This document shows positions 24,489 to 33,118 of a stretch of DNA of 64,000 bases, piece by piece (the stretch's first letter is position 1; every line of letters begins with the position of its first letter). The notes beneath the pieces are model-generated. The model saw only the letters and a list, made by a program, of their open reading frames with translations. It was not told the DNA's origin and did not search any database. The DNA lies in the NCBI GenBank assembly GCA_900291925.1, contig UWYS01000001.1:868001-932000 (forward strand), in the 5' to 3' direction. Position numbers and translations under genes: made by a program. The DNA comes from Thecaphora thlaspeos. Lineage: Eukaryota > Basidiomycota > Ustilaginomycetes > Urocystidales > Glomosporiaceae.

Positions 24489-24529
24489 ATACCGTTAGAA
24501 AGCTCTGAAGCACAGCTTTCCAATGGTAT
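24489..24529. repeat. Imperfect hairpin, copy 2 (copy 1 at about 24112-24152)
   Basis: The arms ATACCGTTAGAAAGCT (24489-24504) and AGCTTTCCAATGGTAT (24514-24529) are inverted repeats with two mismatches around a 9-base loop. About 375 bp upstream (24112-24152) a related sequence, ACTGTTGGAAAGATGTGAAG then CAGAGCTTTCTATCT, has the same arm-loop plan in decayed form. The pair looks like remnants of a palindromic repeat family such as a MITE end. Confidence 0.6.
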
Positions 24530-24610
24530 AAGTTACATTGCCACAGTGCTGTTCTACATTGAGAGAGCAGTGCTTGTTTCTCAAAAAACCGGTAGCTGTC
24601 ATTTACTGTG

Positions 24611-25434
24611 GTCAAAAATGAATGCGACTGAATTTGGCGGTCATGTGAGTTGGAATTGCAGGCTGTTTTTCCGGGGCCCTTTTTTCTTTTTTCTTTTTTT
24701 TTTGCCCCATCGGGTTACGACGAGGCTGTTCTCCGACCTCGTGGCGGCGCCTTGGCGGCAGACTGCTGCCGCTGTTGCTGTAGCTGCTGCTGTTGCTCGT
24801 CGGACAACGAGCCGCTCGGCACAAGATTATCGCCTGTAGCCCAAATTGACACCCAGCGTATGCCACAGGCAGCACAGGTCTAGCGAGAAGAACCCTCGCC
24901 GGGCAGTCGGCCGGCGGGAGGATGGAGCATTGGAGGCTTGCCGGGACCTTGCACTCTTGTCGACACATGGCGGCGCACACCATCCGGCACAGACGCTGTC
25001 AAGCGTGGCGCACTCCTCACACATCCGGGCAAACACTGAGACAGAACAGGAAGGACTGGAAAAGCTGGGGCTTATGCGTAGTTGTTTTTCGGGTGGGCGC
25101 AGGCTTGTCGTATGGTACATGGAGAGAGAGAAGCGCTTTCGCGAAACCTGGCGACAGATCTGTCTGCTTTCGCGAAAGTACCCGACAGATCTGTCGTCTG
25201 CCCTGCTCCACCACCCGACAGATCTGTCGTCTGGTCTTGCTCCGGCAGATGACAGATCAGGATCGCGAGCGACAGCGACGCAAAGGCGTGAGTGAAGAGA
25301 GGTCACAGCCGGGGGTAAGCTCCGGAGACAAGGACTCGAGAAAACGGACAGGGAGATGAGGGGAAAACGGGGGCAACAGATCAAGATTGCCGAGAGCAAG
25401 CTCGAACGAAGCAACATGGACGGACAGAGCCCGC
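24611..25434. other. Gene-free stretch downstream of RPP1
   Basis: CpG-rich again. It contains a T-rich patch (24665-24702), a CTG/GCT-rich patch (24750-24795) and the palindrome array at 25137-25228. Two overlapping open frames of 149-196 codons lie on opposite strands here; their composition and mutual overlap suggest chance frames, so neither is annotated. Confidence 0.45.
25137..25228. repeat. Array of perfect palindromes, TTTCGCGAAA and GACAGATCTGTC
   Basis: TTTCGCGAAA occurs at 25137-25146 and 25168-25177. GACAGATCTGTC occurs at 25153-25164, 25184-25195 and 25217-25228. The first two pairs repeat with a 31-bp period and a constant 6-base gap, and both elements are perfect palindromes. 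A partial fourth GACAGATC follows at 25251. The array lies 207-298 bp downstream of the RPP1 stop. A dimeric-protein binding site cluster is one reading; a decayed tandem repeat is another. Confidence 0.8.
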
Positions 25435-26270
25435 TCAGTCAAATAAACCGAATCCCATGTCGTCATCCTTGGAGTTCAGATTTTACGATGGAAAGGAAGT
25501 TGTGTAAGGTCAGCAAGAGGTGCCACCATGATGGCGAGGCGAGAATATATAAGATGAGCCGGTGGCGAGTCCGGTCTCCGACCGCTCGGGAGCCGGGAGT
25601 GTGCGCGGAAAATCCGAAATTCCGATTTTAGCCTGGGCGAGGATGCGGCGGACCCGAGAGAGTCGTGCGAACCCGCGCTCGAGTGAAGATAGAGCGGCAC
25701 CACCTGCTGACGCCTGCGGGCGACGATGGCGAAGATACTCACGGACTCCTCCTTCTCCTCCTCCTTCTCCTCGGCCTTCTCCTCGGCGGCGGCACCGGCA
25801 CCGCCGGCACCGGCGGAGGGAGCGGCAGCGATGGCGGCGCCTCCACCTCCAACGTTTGTCAGGAGCTCCTTGACGTCCTTGCCCTCGAGGGCCTTGGCGA
25901 GAAGGGTGGCCCAGATGGGCTCAACGGCGCATCCCGCGGCGGTGGTGAGCTGAACGATCTTCTCGGACTGTGGACGGTGGCAGAGTGAAATGGGGCGATG
26001 GGAGAAAGTGAGTGCACAAGTTGGAGGCTGGAGGTCAGCGACGAGACTTGAGGCGCTCTGAGCGCGATAGAAGCACGGCGATTCGCGACGAGAGGTCCTG
26101 GCAAGGTCCGACCCGCCGTGCCGTGCCAGGACCTTTGCTGAACCGGACATGCGTGCATGTAGGCATGTGTTGTCATCGGACCATGGGATACACACGGTGA
26201 TCTCGAGACCCTCGTCGGCGAGGATGAGCGAAGCGTAGGTAGCGGCAAGGTCACTGTTGGACGACATCAT
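25435..26270 (-). CDS. RPP1: 60S acidic ribosomal protein P1
   Basis: Three exons: 26270 (or 26267) to 26196, 25967-25743 and 25467-25435, about 109 aa. Introns are 228 bp (donor GTGTGT) and 275 bp (donor GTGAGT, acceptor ending AAG). The N-terminal helical domain [19 protein letters not shown] continues across the first junction into [13 protein letters not shown]; an Ala/Gly hinge and a Glu/Lys stretch follow, and the last exon restores the signature ending [10 protein letters not shown] that recruits elongation factors. P1/P2 heterodimers form the ribosomal stalk. The last exon codes for only ten residues plus stop. Two adjacent ATGs make the exact start uncertain by one codon. Intron-rich short ribosomal genes are usual in basidiomycetes. 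Confidence 0.93.
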
Positions 26271-26882
26271 GTTGGACGGTGGAACGGATGGGTAGAAGAA
26301 GGTCGAGGTGGATGTTGGTGATGAGGTGAGAACAGGTCGGGAGGTGAAGGTAGAAGGGCCATGGCTTGGTCGGAGGTCCAAGCAACAGAGAGATCCAAAG
26401 CGCACACGTCGTCTCAGCGTTCCATCTCGGTTACACGCTCGCTGGAAGATGGCAGAAGAATAGAGAGGCGACGACACCGCCTCGGCCAGAGGGCGTGGGA
26501 ATTCTTTCCGATTATTTTTCTTCGTTCAATCGTGGAGGGCAGACGGCTCCGAGCCACATGCCCGATTCTATTTTATAGCTTGCTTGCCCGATCTGCTGTC
26601 GACAGGTGTTCCCCTGGCCGGCCGGTCTGACGGTTTAGCCGAGCAGGGGTCCAAGCGTGGCCGGACGACGTTCGTGCGGGGAAACAGGCAGGTACAAGGT
26701 GAAGGGTCGCCGAGGTGGAGACGAGCAGGCGCTCTTCTCGAAGCTCACTCGTGTATACCACCGCGACCCCAATCTCCTCCGCCCTTGATTCCTCATCCTC
26801 TTTCCCAGCTACGACTGGTGCCAGGACGACTGCTTCTAGATACCCGTAGTCGAGCAAGCCCGCTCTGTAGTACGAAACCGTC
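26271..26882. promoter_or_regulatory. Divergent promoter region of RPP1 and the carrier gene
   Basis: 612 bp between two start codons on opposite strands. A TTTTATAGC sequence at 26572-26580 could serve as a TATA-like element, though it is not centred on either gene. No other site was recognised. Confidence 0.4.
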
Positions 26883-28367
26883 ATGACCAGCACGTCTGAC
26901 TGCCCGCCGCCGGGTCAGCAGATGACGCCCGCCTCGATCCTCTCCCCGGACAACGCCGTAGCCGCCGCCGAGCATCCCCAGCACAATCGCAGCACTTTAT
27001 CCGCGGGCGCTCCCACCGACACCGCTGTCGCGACACCACGCTCGAATGGTTACATGCTGGGGGCGACGTTTGCCGCGGCCGGTCTGGGCAACGCGCTTTC
27101 CGCCTGCTGCACAAATCCGGCCGACATCGTCAAGGTGCGGCAACAGCTGGTCCGGGACAAGGAGCGCAACAACTTTGTCCGCGTCGCCAGCGGCATGCTA
27201 CGGAACGAGGGCGTAAAGAGCTTCTACAGCGGCGTCACGGCGAGCTGTCTGAGGGAGCTGACGTACAGCACGGTCCGGTTCGGCCTGTACGAGTCGTTCA
27301 AGGTGAGCAGCGCGAGGAAGCCGCGCGGAAAAGCTAATGATAATGTTGCTGTGCTCGTCCACCGTTCTGCCTGCAAAAGGATCTCTACTCGGACCCCTTG
27401 GGCGTCTCCGATCAGTCCTTTGCGCCTAAGGCGCTGAGCGGCATCTCGAGCGGAGCCCTCGGGTCTGCCATTGCCTGTCCGACGAATTTGCTCAAGGTGC
27501 GGATGCAGGCCAATCGGCCGCAGGGTCGGCCGCCGTATTGCAATACCTTTGCCGGGTTCGTCGAGATCTACCAGGAAGGCGCAAGGCCGGTCCAGCCGAC
27601 TGAGCCAATCGGTGCGCTGCGTAAGCCGGGCGGGCTGGTCGGCGGTGTCAAGTCTCTCTACCGCGGCGTCTGGCCTACCACGATCCGCGCGGCGGTGCTC
27701 ACTTCGAGCCAGATCGGAAGCTACGACCAGGTCAAGTCAATGGTCACCAGGGCAGAACTGATGGAGGAAGGCCTGCCGCTGCATTTCAGCGCCAGTCTCG
27801 TCACGGGTGGGTGCCGCAGTCCGCTGCCCGACCCAGCTCGAACGTGCGTCTCTTGGTGCTGCTTCTTCTGATCACACTCAAAGTCGCTTTGCTCCCTTCT
27901 CTTCCTTCCCCTGGGCAGGCCTGTTCGCCTCGGTCGCCTCGGCGCCATTCGACACGATCAAGGTACGGCTGATGCAGGACAAGGAGCGAGAGTTCAAAAG
28001 CGCATTCGACTGCGTCGGCAAGCTCATCAAGAACGAGGGGCCTCTGGCGCTGTACAAGGGGTGAGTTCGACGGCGTCCGACGGATGGAACGGCGAGAGCC
28101 GTGTGCCTGACTACATCTGTTTCCCACCTTCATCTGCCACCGGACCGGCCACCACTCACGATAAGCGAGATCACCGTATGGGAGCCGAGGCGGGCCCAGC
28201 ACATTGCGAAGCTGTTCATAACAACGATGAAGAGGAGAGGTATCCAGACCGCGGACCGCTGACCGCTGACCGATCGAGCTTCCGCCGTCCATGCGACCGC
28301 CTTTCGCCACTCTCCCTTGCAGCTATTCGAGGAGTTCCGGGCGCTCTTCGGCGTCAAGCCTCTGTAG
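26883..28367 (+). CDS. Mitochondrial dicarboxylate-type carrier gene with one exon inverted
   Basis: Plus-strand exons: 26883-27302, 27380-27806, 27919-28060 and 28323-28367. They encode a three-repeat mitochondrial carrier with signatures NPADIVKVRQQL, CPTNLLKVRMQAN (Asp of the motif replaced by Asn) and APFDTIKVRLMQD; the last resembles dicarboxylate/oxoglutarate/UCP-type carriers. Joining exon 3 straight to the last exon shifts the frame. The missing 52-nt exon, coding FAMCWARLGSHTVISLI, lies on the minus strand at 28160-28211 with its own CAG acceptor and GTGAGT donor. Read in that order it restores phase exactly, so the last exon gives LFEEFRALFGVKPL and a 361-aa protein. As assembled, the transcript cannot encode the sixth transmembrane helix. 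The acceptor before exon 2 ends AAG. Substrate is inferred from family only. Confidence 0.85.
28067..28316. other. Inferred micro-inversion inside the carrier gene
   Basis: The exon at 28160-28211 and its splice sites read on the minus strand while the flanking donor (28061) and acceptor (28320-28322) read on the plus strand. Breakpoints must therefore fall within 28067-28153 and 28215-28316. A 7-bp inverted repeat (GACGGCG at 28069-28075, CGCCGTC at 28283-28289) lies in both allowed intervals and could mark the ends. Whether it is a real allele or an assembly error cannot be told from the sequence. Confidence 0.75.
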
Positions 28368-28497
28368 ACGGGTGGCGCCGCGTCTTCCTCGGCAAGACCC
28401 TATATCCTCGATGATGCTCTCTCCAGCAGTAGTATGGTACGCGTTCGATTGTCCGTGCCACGGCAACGCTTCACGCTCGACTCCTCCTTGCTCGCAC

Positions 28498-29632
28498 CTA
28501 TGCCTGGGTGTCAAAGAGGCGGTCGCCCGTATCGCCGAGGCCCGGCAGAATCAGGCCCTTTTCGCTCAGCTCCGGGTCGACGTGCCCGACCCAGAGCTCG
28601 AGGCCCGGCACGGCTTCCAGGAGGTTCCTGATTCCGGTCTCTGAGGCCAAGACGCAGAGGAACTGAATCGTGTCGATCGGGACGCCCCAGTCCTTGATCA
28701 TCTGGACACAGGCCTGTGGTGACCCCGAGCGGCAGAGGAAGTGATGCTCAAATCAGCGCGAGGGTTCCAATGCAGGGTCCAGGCGATGGGTGTGTTTCGT
28801 ACTCACGATTGCTGTTTCACCTGTCGCGATCAACGGGTCGAGGATGAGGACTCGATCGACCGTCGGCGTAGCGGGAAGCTGTCGAGGAGTTGAGAGCGTG
28901 GTCGATCGTCAGCCGTTCTGAGCGAGCGCTAAGCCCAATCTCCCGCCTCGTCCTCACCTTGTTATAGTACTCTACGGGCTGGAGCGAGACTTTTTCGCGA
29001 AACAGGCCGATGTGAAGGACGGAGGTGTTCTCGGGGAGGAGATCGAGGCAAGCTGGAAAGCCGGGAAGCAACGTCAACGGAGACGGCGCGATGTTCAGCG
29101 ACTGCGCAGTAGGACGACGCGGGGCCCTCGTGGTGACGTACCTTCGGTCATGCCGAGACCTGCTCGGAGAATCGGGACGAGGCCGATACGTTCCTGTGAA
29201 GGTCGCTCGACAGAGGTCAGCGGGTGGTATGCGCGAGGCCCCTGTCAGCCAACTTTGATTACTGTGATCATCCACCGGCAATCATCCTCCAGGAGCATCG
29301 TGATGGTCTCACCTGGAACTGCTCGCCCGTAAAGGTGGACAGCGGTCCTTGGCCTTGCACCTTCTTGGTTCCGAAGGTTCTCGTCGCTTCGATGGCGAGG
29401 ACCGTCGAGATGTTGTGGACCAACGAGCGAAACTCTGGAAAGGCACGAGGGGAGACGCAGAGGTTCCAGAGCGTCAGCGGGAGCGCTTGGCGTCGCGAGG
29501 GCGAGGCGCGACATCATCTGGGTAGCGGGTCGGTCCCTCACCCTTGGGACTTGTGTCGGCCAGCCTCAGGTTGGCGAGGTGGTGCTTGATGAGCGGATGC
29601 GAGACGACGTGGACGCTGGGAGTCTGCGACAT
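28498..29632 (-). CDS. Uracil phosphoribosyltransferase
   Basis: Six exons: 29632-29542, 29434-29313, 29193-29142, 29052-28958, 28878-28807 and 28713-28498, giving 215 aa. All five introns (79-119 bp) have GT..CAG ends and phases that agree. The protein starts MSQTPSVHVVSHPLIKHHLA, contains ISTVLAIEATRTFG, IGLVPILRAGLGMTEA and the PRPP loop VLILDPLIATGETAI, and ends with the uracil-binding PGLGDTGDRLF. It salvages uracil to UMP using PRPP in the cytosol and is the enzyme that makes fungi sensitive to 5-fluorouracil. Length and motif order match the short UPP-like class. It converges with the carrier gene (130 bp between stops). Confidence 0.93.
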
Positions 29633-30451
29633 GGCTGAGGACACGGTCTGGTCGGGGCGGTGGCTGAGGGTCGACGGCGATGGCGCCGGCGCTGGCGGTT
29701 CGTCGATGGAGTAGATGGATGAGCGGTGTCAAGAGGGAGAGTGGTGTTGTCAGGCAGGTGTAAAGGGGAGCGAGGGGTCACCGCACATAAGCCTTGCTTG
29801 CTCCAGAGATAAGCTCCTGCGCGCGTGCGGGCCATCCGACAGGCGGGCGGGCTTCTCCGGGCTCCTCTCGCGCGTCTTCGGCGGCGCCGCGCCTGACGGC
29901 TCTGAGCTTGCTAGCCCGCAAGCTGGCGAGCACCTTCCTTGACACATTGCAGCAGCGGGCTACTCTACCTACTCCCTTGGCTACCTCCTCTCCGGCCAAG
30001 CCGCGACAGCGGCCCCCTCGCAGGCAAGCCAAGGTGTTGGATGGCTCGGGTGAAGGTTGACAGGGCTTTCTCTTGACTACCGCACGCGCGGCGTCCGGGG
30101 TGGAGGTGCCCCGTGTTTAAATCCTGCTACGCAAAAGTGACCCGGATCGACAGTTGGTAGCTAGGTTTGATAGTTCCAACACCCTGCCCGCCATGCACGG
30201 GCCCCAATCAAGGCCAGGCTCGCGCGTCGCCGGCCTGCGTGCTCGCTGTCCTCTGGCTGGACCCTGGCCAGCAGCAGGCCGCTGACAGACACGAGCGAGC
30301 ACCCGCCCTTGCCAGCACAGACCAGCATGCTTGCTCTGCCTTCTCCCTCCCTTGGCCCACCCCCATCATCTCGACAAGCGCTTTCTCGACCCGCCCTCCC
30401 GTTTACCTCATCCACCTACGCCTACCCTCGATCTCGTCCGTGTATGTGCAC
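29633..30451. promoter_or_regulatory. Divergent upstream region
   Basis: 819 bp between the UPRT and YTP1-like start codons. No protein-like frame other than GC-rich shadows. The last 150 bp before 30452 is C/T-rich, as a 5' leader would be. Confidence 0.4.
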
Positions 30452-32183
30452 ATGACACGTCGAAGGGAGGCCCTGCGTCAACACCGGCGACGGGGTGCGC
30501 TGCCTGCAGCGGCTGCAGCCACGGCGGTGGCGGTAGCGGCCGTCTCGCTCCTGCCGCTAGCGCAAGGCCACGAGCACCACCAACAAGCGCCGGCAGATCC
30601 AAGCGAGCCGATTGACGCCATCCTGTGGATACACATAGCCGTACAGATTCTCGCATGGTTCGTCCTCTTCCCGCTCGCCATGGTCCTGGGCATCGTCCGG
30701 CACCGGTTGCACGTACCGCTGGCGGTCGTCTCGATGGCTTTGACGACGGCGGGCTACTTCCTCGGACACGCCCACGGCGGCAGGTCGTTCCCGCATACGG
30801 CCCATGGCTCGATGGCGTCCATGCTCGTCGTCTATCTGGCCGCCCAGACGTCCCTCGGCATCTACCTCGAGCTCCATCTTCAGTGGCGGCCGGAAAAGTG
30901 GATCCGCCCCACGCTCGTCTTTGTCCACGGCTTCCTGGGCAAATCATTCCCTATTTTCGGCTGGATCCAGATGATCTTTGGAGTCACAACGCTCCAGTCG
31001 TGGTGCTTTGGCAGCCATCTGGGACAGTGTCTCGCCCGCTACATCACAGGCTCCGCCTTCCAGGCGTACGCCGCGATCCTGCTTATCATGATGAAGGTTG
31101 GCCGCGCTTGGCTCGAGCGGCGTGGCCGGTCGCAGGAGTGGTTCGACAGCTGGGTCATCATGCTCTGGGGCATCGTTGGCACCTTTGCCGAGCACTACGG
31201 CGGGCCCGGGACGCACAATGACCTCCAGCACACGCTGTTGGGCGTCCTGTGGTGGGCCGGTGGTGCGGTGAGCATCTGGCTCAGCCGGGGCGGACGGCGG
31301 AACGTCTTCCCCGCCATTGTCATCGTGCTGACCGGCTGGGCGATGAGTGCGCGCAAACAAGAGCTGGTGGGTGCGGCGCGAAAGCGATCGAAGAGACATC
31401 GACGGATTCGGCTTGCTTGCTAACCTCGTGCGTTCGTGCTCCCTCCCCGCGATGACTCCCATCTGCCACTGCCCTCTACTGCCGCGACAGATGATCTCGA
31501 CCAAGGTCCACACGCTCCTCGGCTACTCGCTGATGGCCTCCGGTCTTGCCCGTATGGTCGAGGTCTGCCTCGTCCTCAAGGACCGGCCCACCGGCTCCGT
31601 CGATACGGCCACCGACCCGGAAGCGACCATGGCACAGCACGGCTGGTACCCGATCCGTGCGTTCCAGTACGTCCCGCCGTACCTGCTAGTGACGTCGGGC
31701 GTGCTCTTCATGTCGGCGACCGAAGAGGAGCTGCGCTGGGCCCACGGTAATGGCGTGGACCACGCCGCCTGGGGACTGCTGGACCTTAGCGTCTCGACGA
31801 TCGTCTTCTTGTGGATAAACGTGCTCATCGACCTCTTCATCTCATACGGCGGGAGGCACGGAGCGGCCAACGCGGACCGGGCCAACGCGCGGAGCGGGAC
31901 TCGCGAGAATGGGTCAGCGAACCGCTCGCACCGCTCGCAGTACTCGCGGCTCAGCATAGGCCAAGGCCACCGGTCGTCTGGGACGGCCAGAGGCGGGCCT
32001 GCAGCCGCTGAGGCACACCAGATGAAAGGCCTCTCTAACAAAAAGCCTGGCGCGGCGATCGCAGGTGAGCCCAATCACGTTCTGTTCGACGAGGAGGAAG
32101 ACGACGACGATCCACTCGACGAGGACGAGGAGCGGTCCGACGGCGTAATACTTGCGGGGCCGACCCGAGCGATGCGCCTCTAG
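30452..32183 (+). CDS. YTP1-like multi-spanning membrane protein (cytochrome b561-like fold)
   Basis: Exons 30452-31366 and 31491-32183 (535 aa), with a 124-bp phase-0 intron (GTGGGT donor). An N-terminal Arg-rich then Ala/Leu-rich stretch acts as a signal peptide. About ten hydrophobic segments follow, with His residues spaced as in b561-like helices: DAILWIHIAVQILAWFVLFP, HAHGG, VFVHGFLGKSFPIFGWIQMI, GTFAEHYGGPGTHNDLQHT. The last block, with the EHYG and DLQH motifs, is characteristic of the fungal YTP1/DUF2427 family. The second exon adds MISTKVHTLLGYSLMASGLAR and further helices, then an acidic cytosolic tail. Function in yeast is poorly known; a redox or membrane role is only a guess. 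An in-frame upstream ATG-less extension to 30167 is leader-like and excluded. Confidence 0.82.
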
Positions 32184-33118
32184 GTGTGGCGTCGCGATCC
32201 ACGTAAGTTATATAGCAGCGGCAGCTCCGCCGACCGCAGCACGTCGCTCACTGTGGCGCCTGTGTGGCCCTATGAGAGAGCTGGCAGTCTGCCGCGATAC
32301 TGCATCGAATATTCGCAGCCTTTTCTTTTGCCGCTAGTCGACGTTCATCGCCTTGGGCCGCGCGCGCGCCCCGTGAATGACCGCTGGGTGGCCGGCCGGC
32401 TGGAGTCGGGCGTGGATTTCACAACCTCAGCCGTGTGTGGTTGGTCTCTGACTCGTCAAAGCTCGGCCAGGGAAGGTCGCAAGAAAACTCGGAGAAAGAA
32501 GAGACGACCTCATCAAACAGATGATGGGACGACGACGACGCGAGGGGTGTAGTAAGATGTAACACGTTTCTCGGCAGGCCAAGTCGCGTTGAAAGGGGGC
32601 CAAGGTGGCCCAAGCAGCGGCCGTGCACGGAAAGAGAGAGAGGGAAAGAGAAGAGGGACGGCGGCAGGGACAAAGGCGTCATTTTTCTCGCCTCCTGCGG
32701 CCGGCCTGGAGTTTCGGGGGACCTGGCGTGCGTGCGGACTGGGAAAGGCCTCTCGCCTGGCAGGCCGGTGAAAGGTAGCTGGTCTGTGTGCGTCCATCTC
32801 GCGCCTTTCTCGCCGGCGAGGCTTCGTCCCGTGCCTCTCTTCCACCACCCAGCCATCGCAAGCCTCCTCCCAGCACAGGCGCCAGCGCCGACATCGCTCT
32901 ATCAGCACCGACACCACGTCTGCCCCCCTCTCGACATACAGGCTCGCCGCACCGGCTCGAGACATTCAGCGACTGCAGCCAATCTCCTCCGCCCGGGAAT
33001 CACCCGGTCAAGCGTAGAATTCTTGCGCTCTATACCCTCTGTACCTTCTCCTTGCCCTACCCGGCCGCCGAAGGCCAGCCCAGAATACAGGCTAGCCAGC
33101 TAGAGCCTATCGGTCAAG
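32184..33118. promoter_or_regulatory. Intergenic region upstream of the cytidylyltransferase gene
   Basis: 935 bp. It includes a purine-rich patch (32480-32520, 32620-32660) and, from about 32780, a C/T-rich leader. No convincing gene on either strand. Confidence 0.4.

Larger units (their letters stand above)
20385..24610. mobile_element. CpG-depleted, AT-richer repeat island
   Basis: Base composition changes sharply just after the ATG15 stop and again near 24610. By eye only about 20 CpG dinucleotides occur in ~4.2 kb, and TG/CA are abundant. Contents: a decayed Tc1-type transposase (about 22960-23867), a long low-complexity frame (21799-22467), two related hairpins (24110-24150 and 24489-24529) and stretches with no recognisable coding content (20400-21650, 22470-22950, 23870-24100). 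It may be several nested insertions; no terminal repeats or target duplication were identified. Confidence 0.75.

Noticed and set aside
24827..25417. 196-codon minus-strand open frame downstream of RPP1
   Set aside because: Runs through the palindrome array, which explains its repeated DRSVG-like pieces; an equally open frame exists on the other strand.
26883..28367. Alternative idea that the reverse exon belongs to a separate antisense gene
   Set aside because: The 17 residues fit the missing carrier helix, and the exon length restores phase on both sides; no other minus-strand exons match around it.
30167..30451. 95-codon N-terminal extension of the YTP1-like frame
   Set aside because: C/T-rich leader composition; the signal peptide begins at the ATG at 30452.
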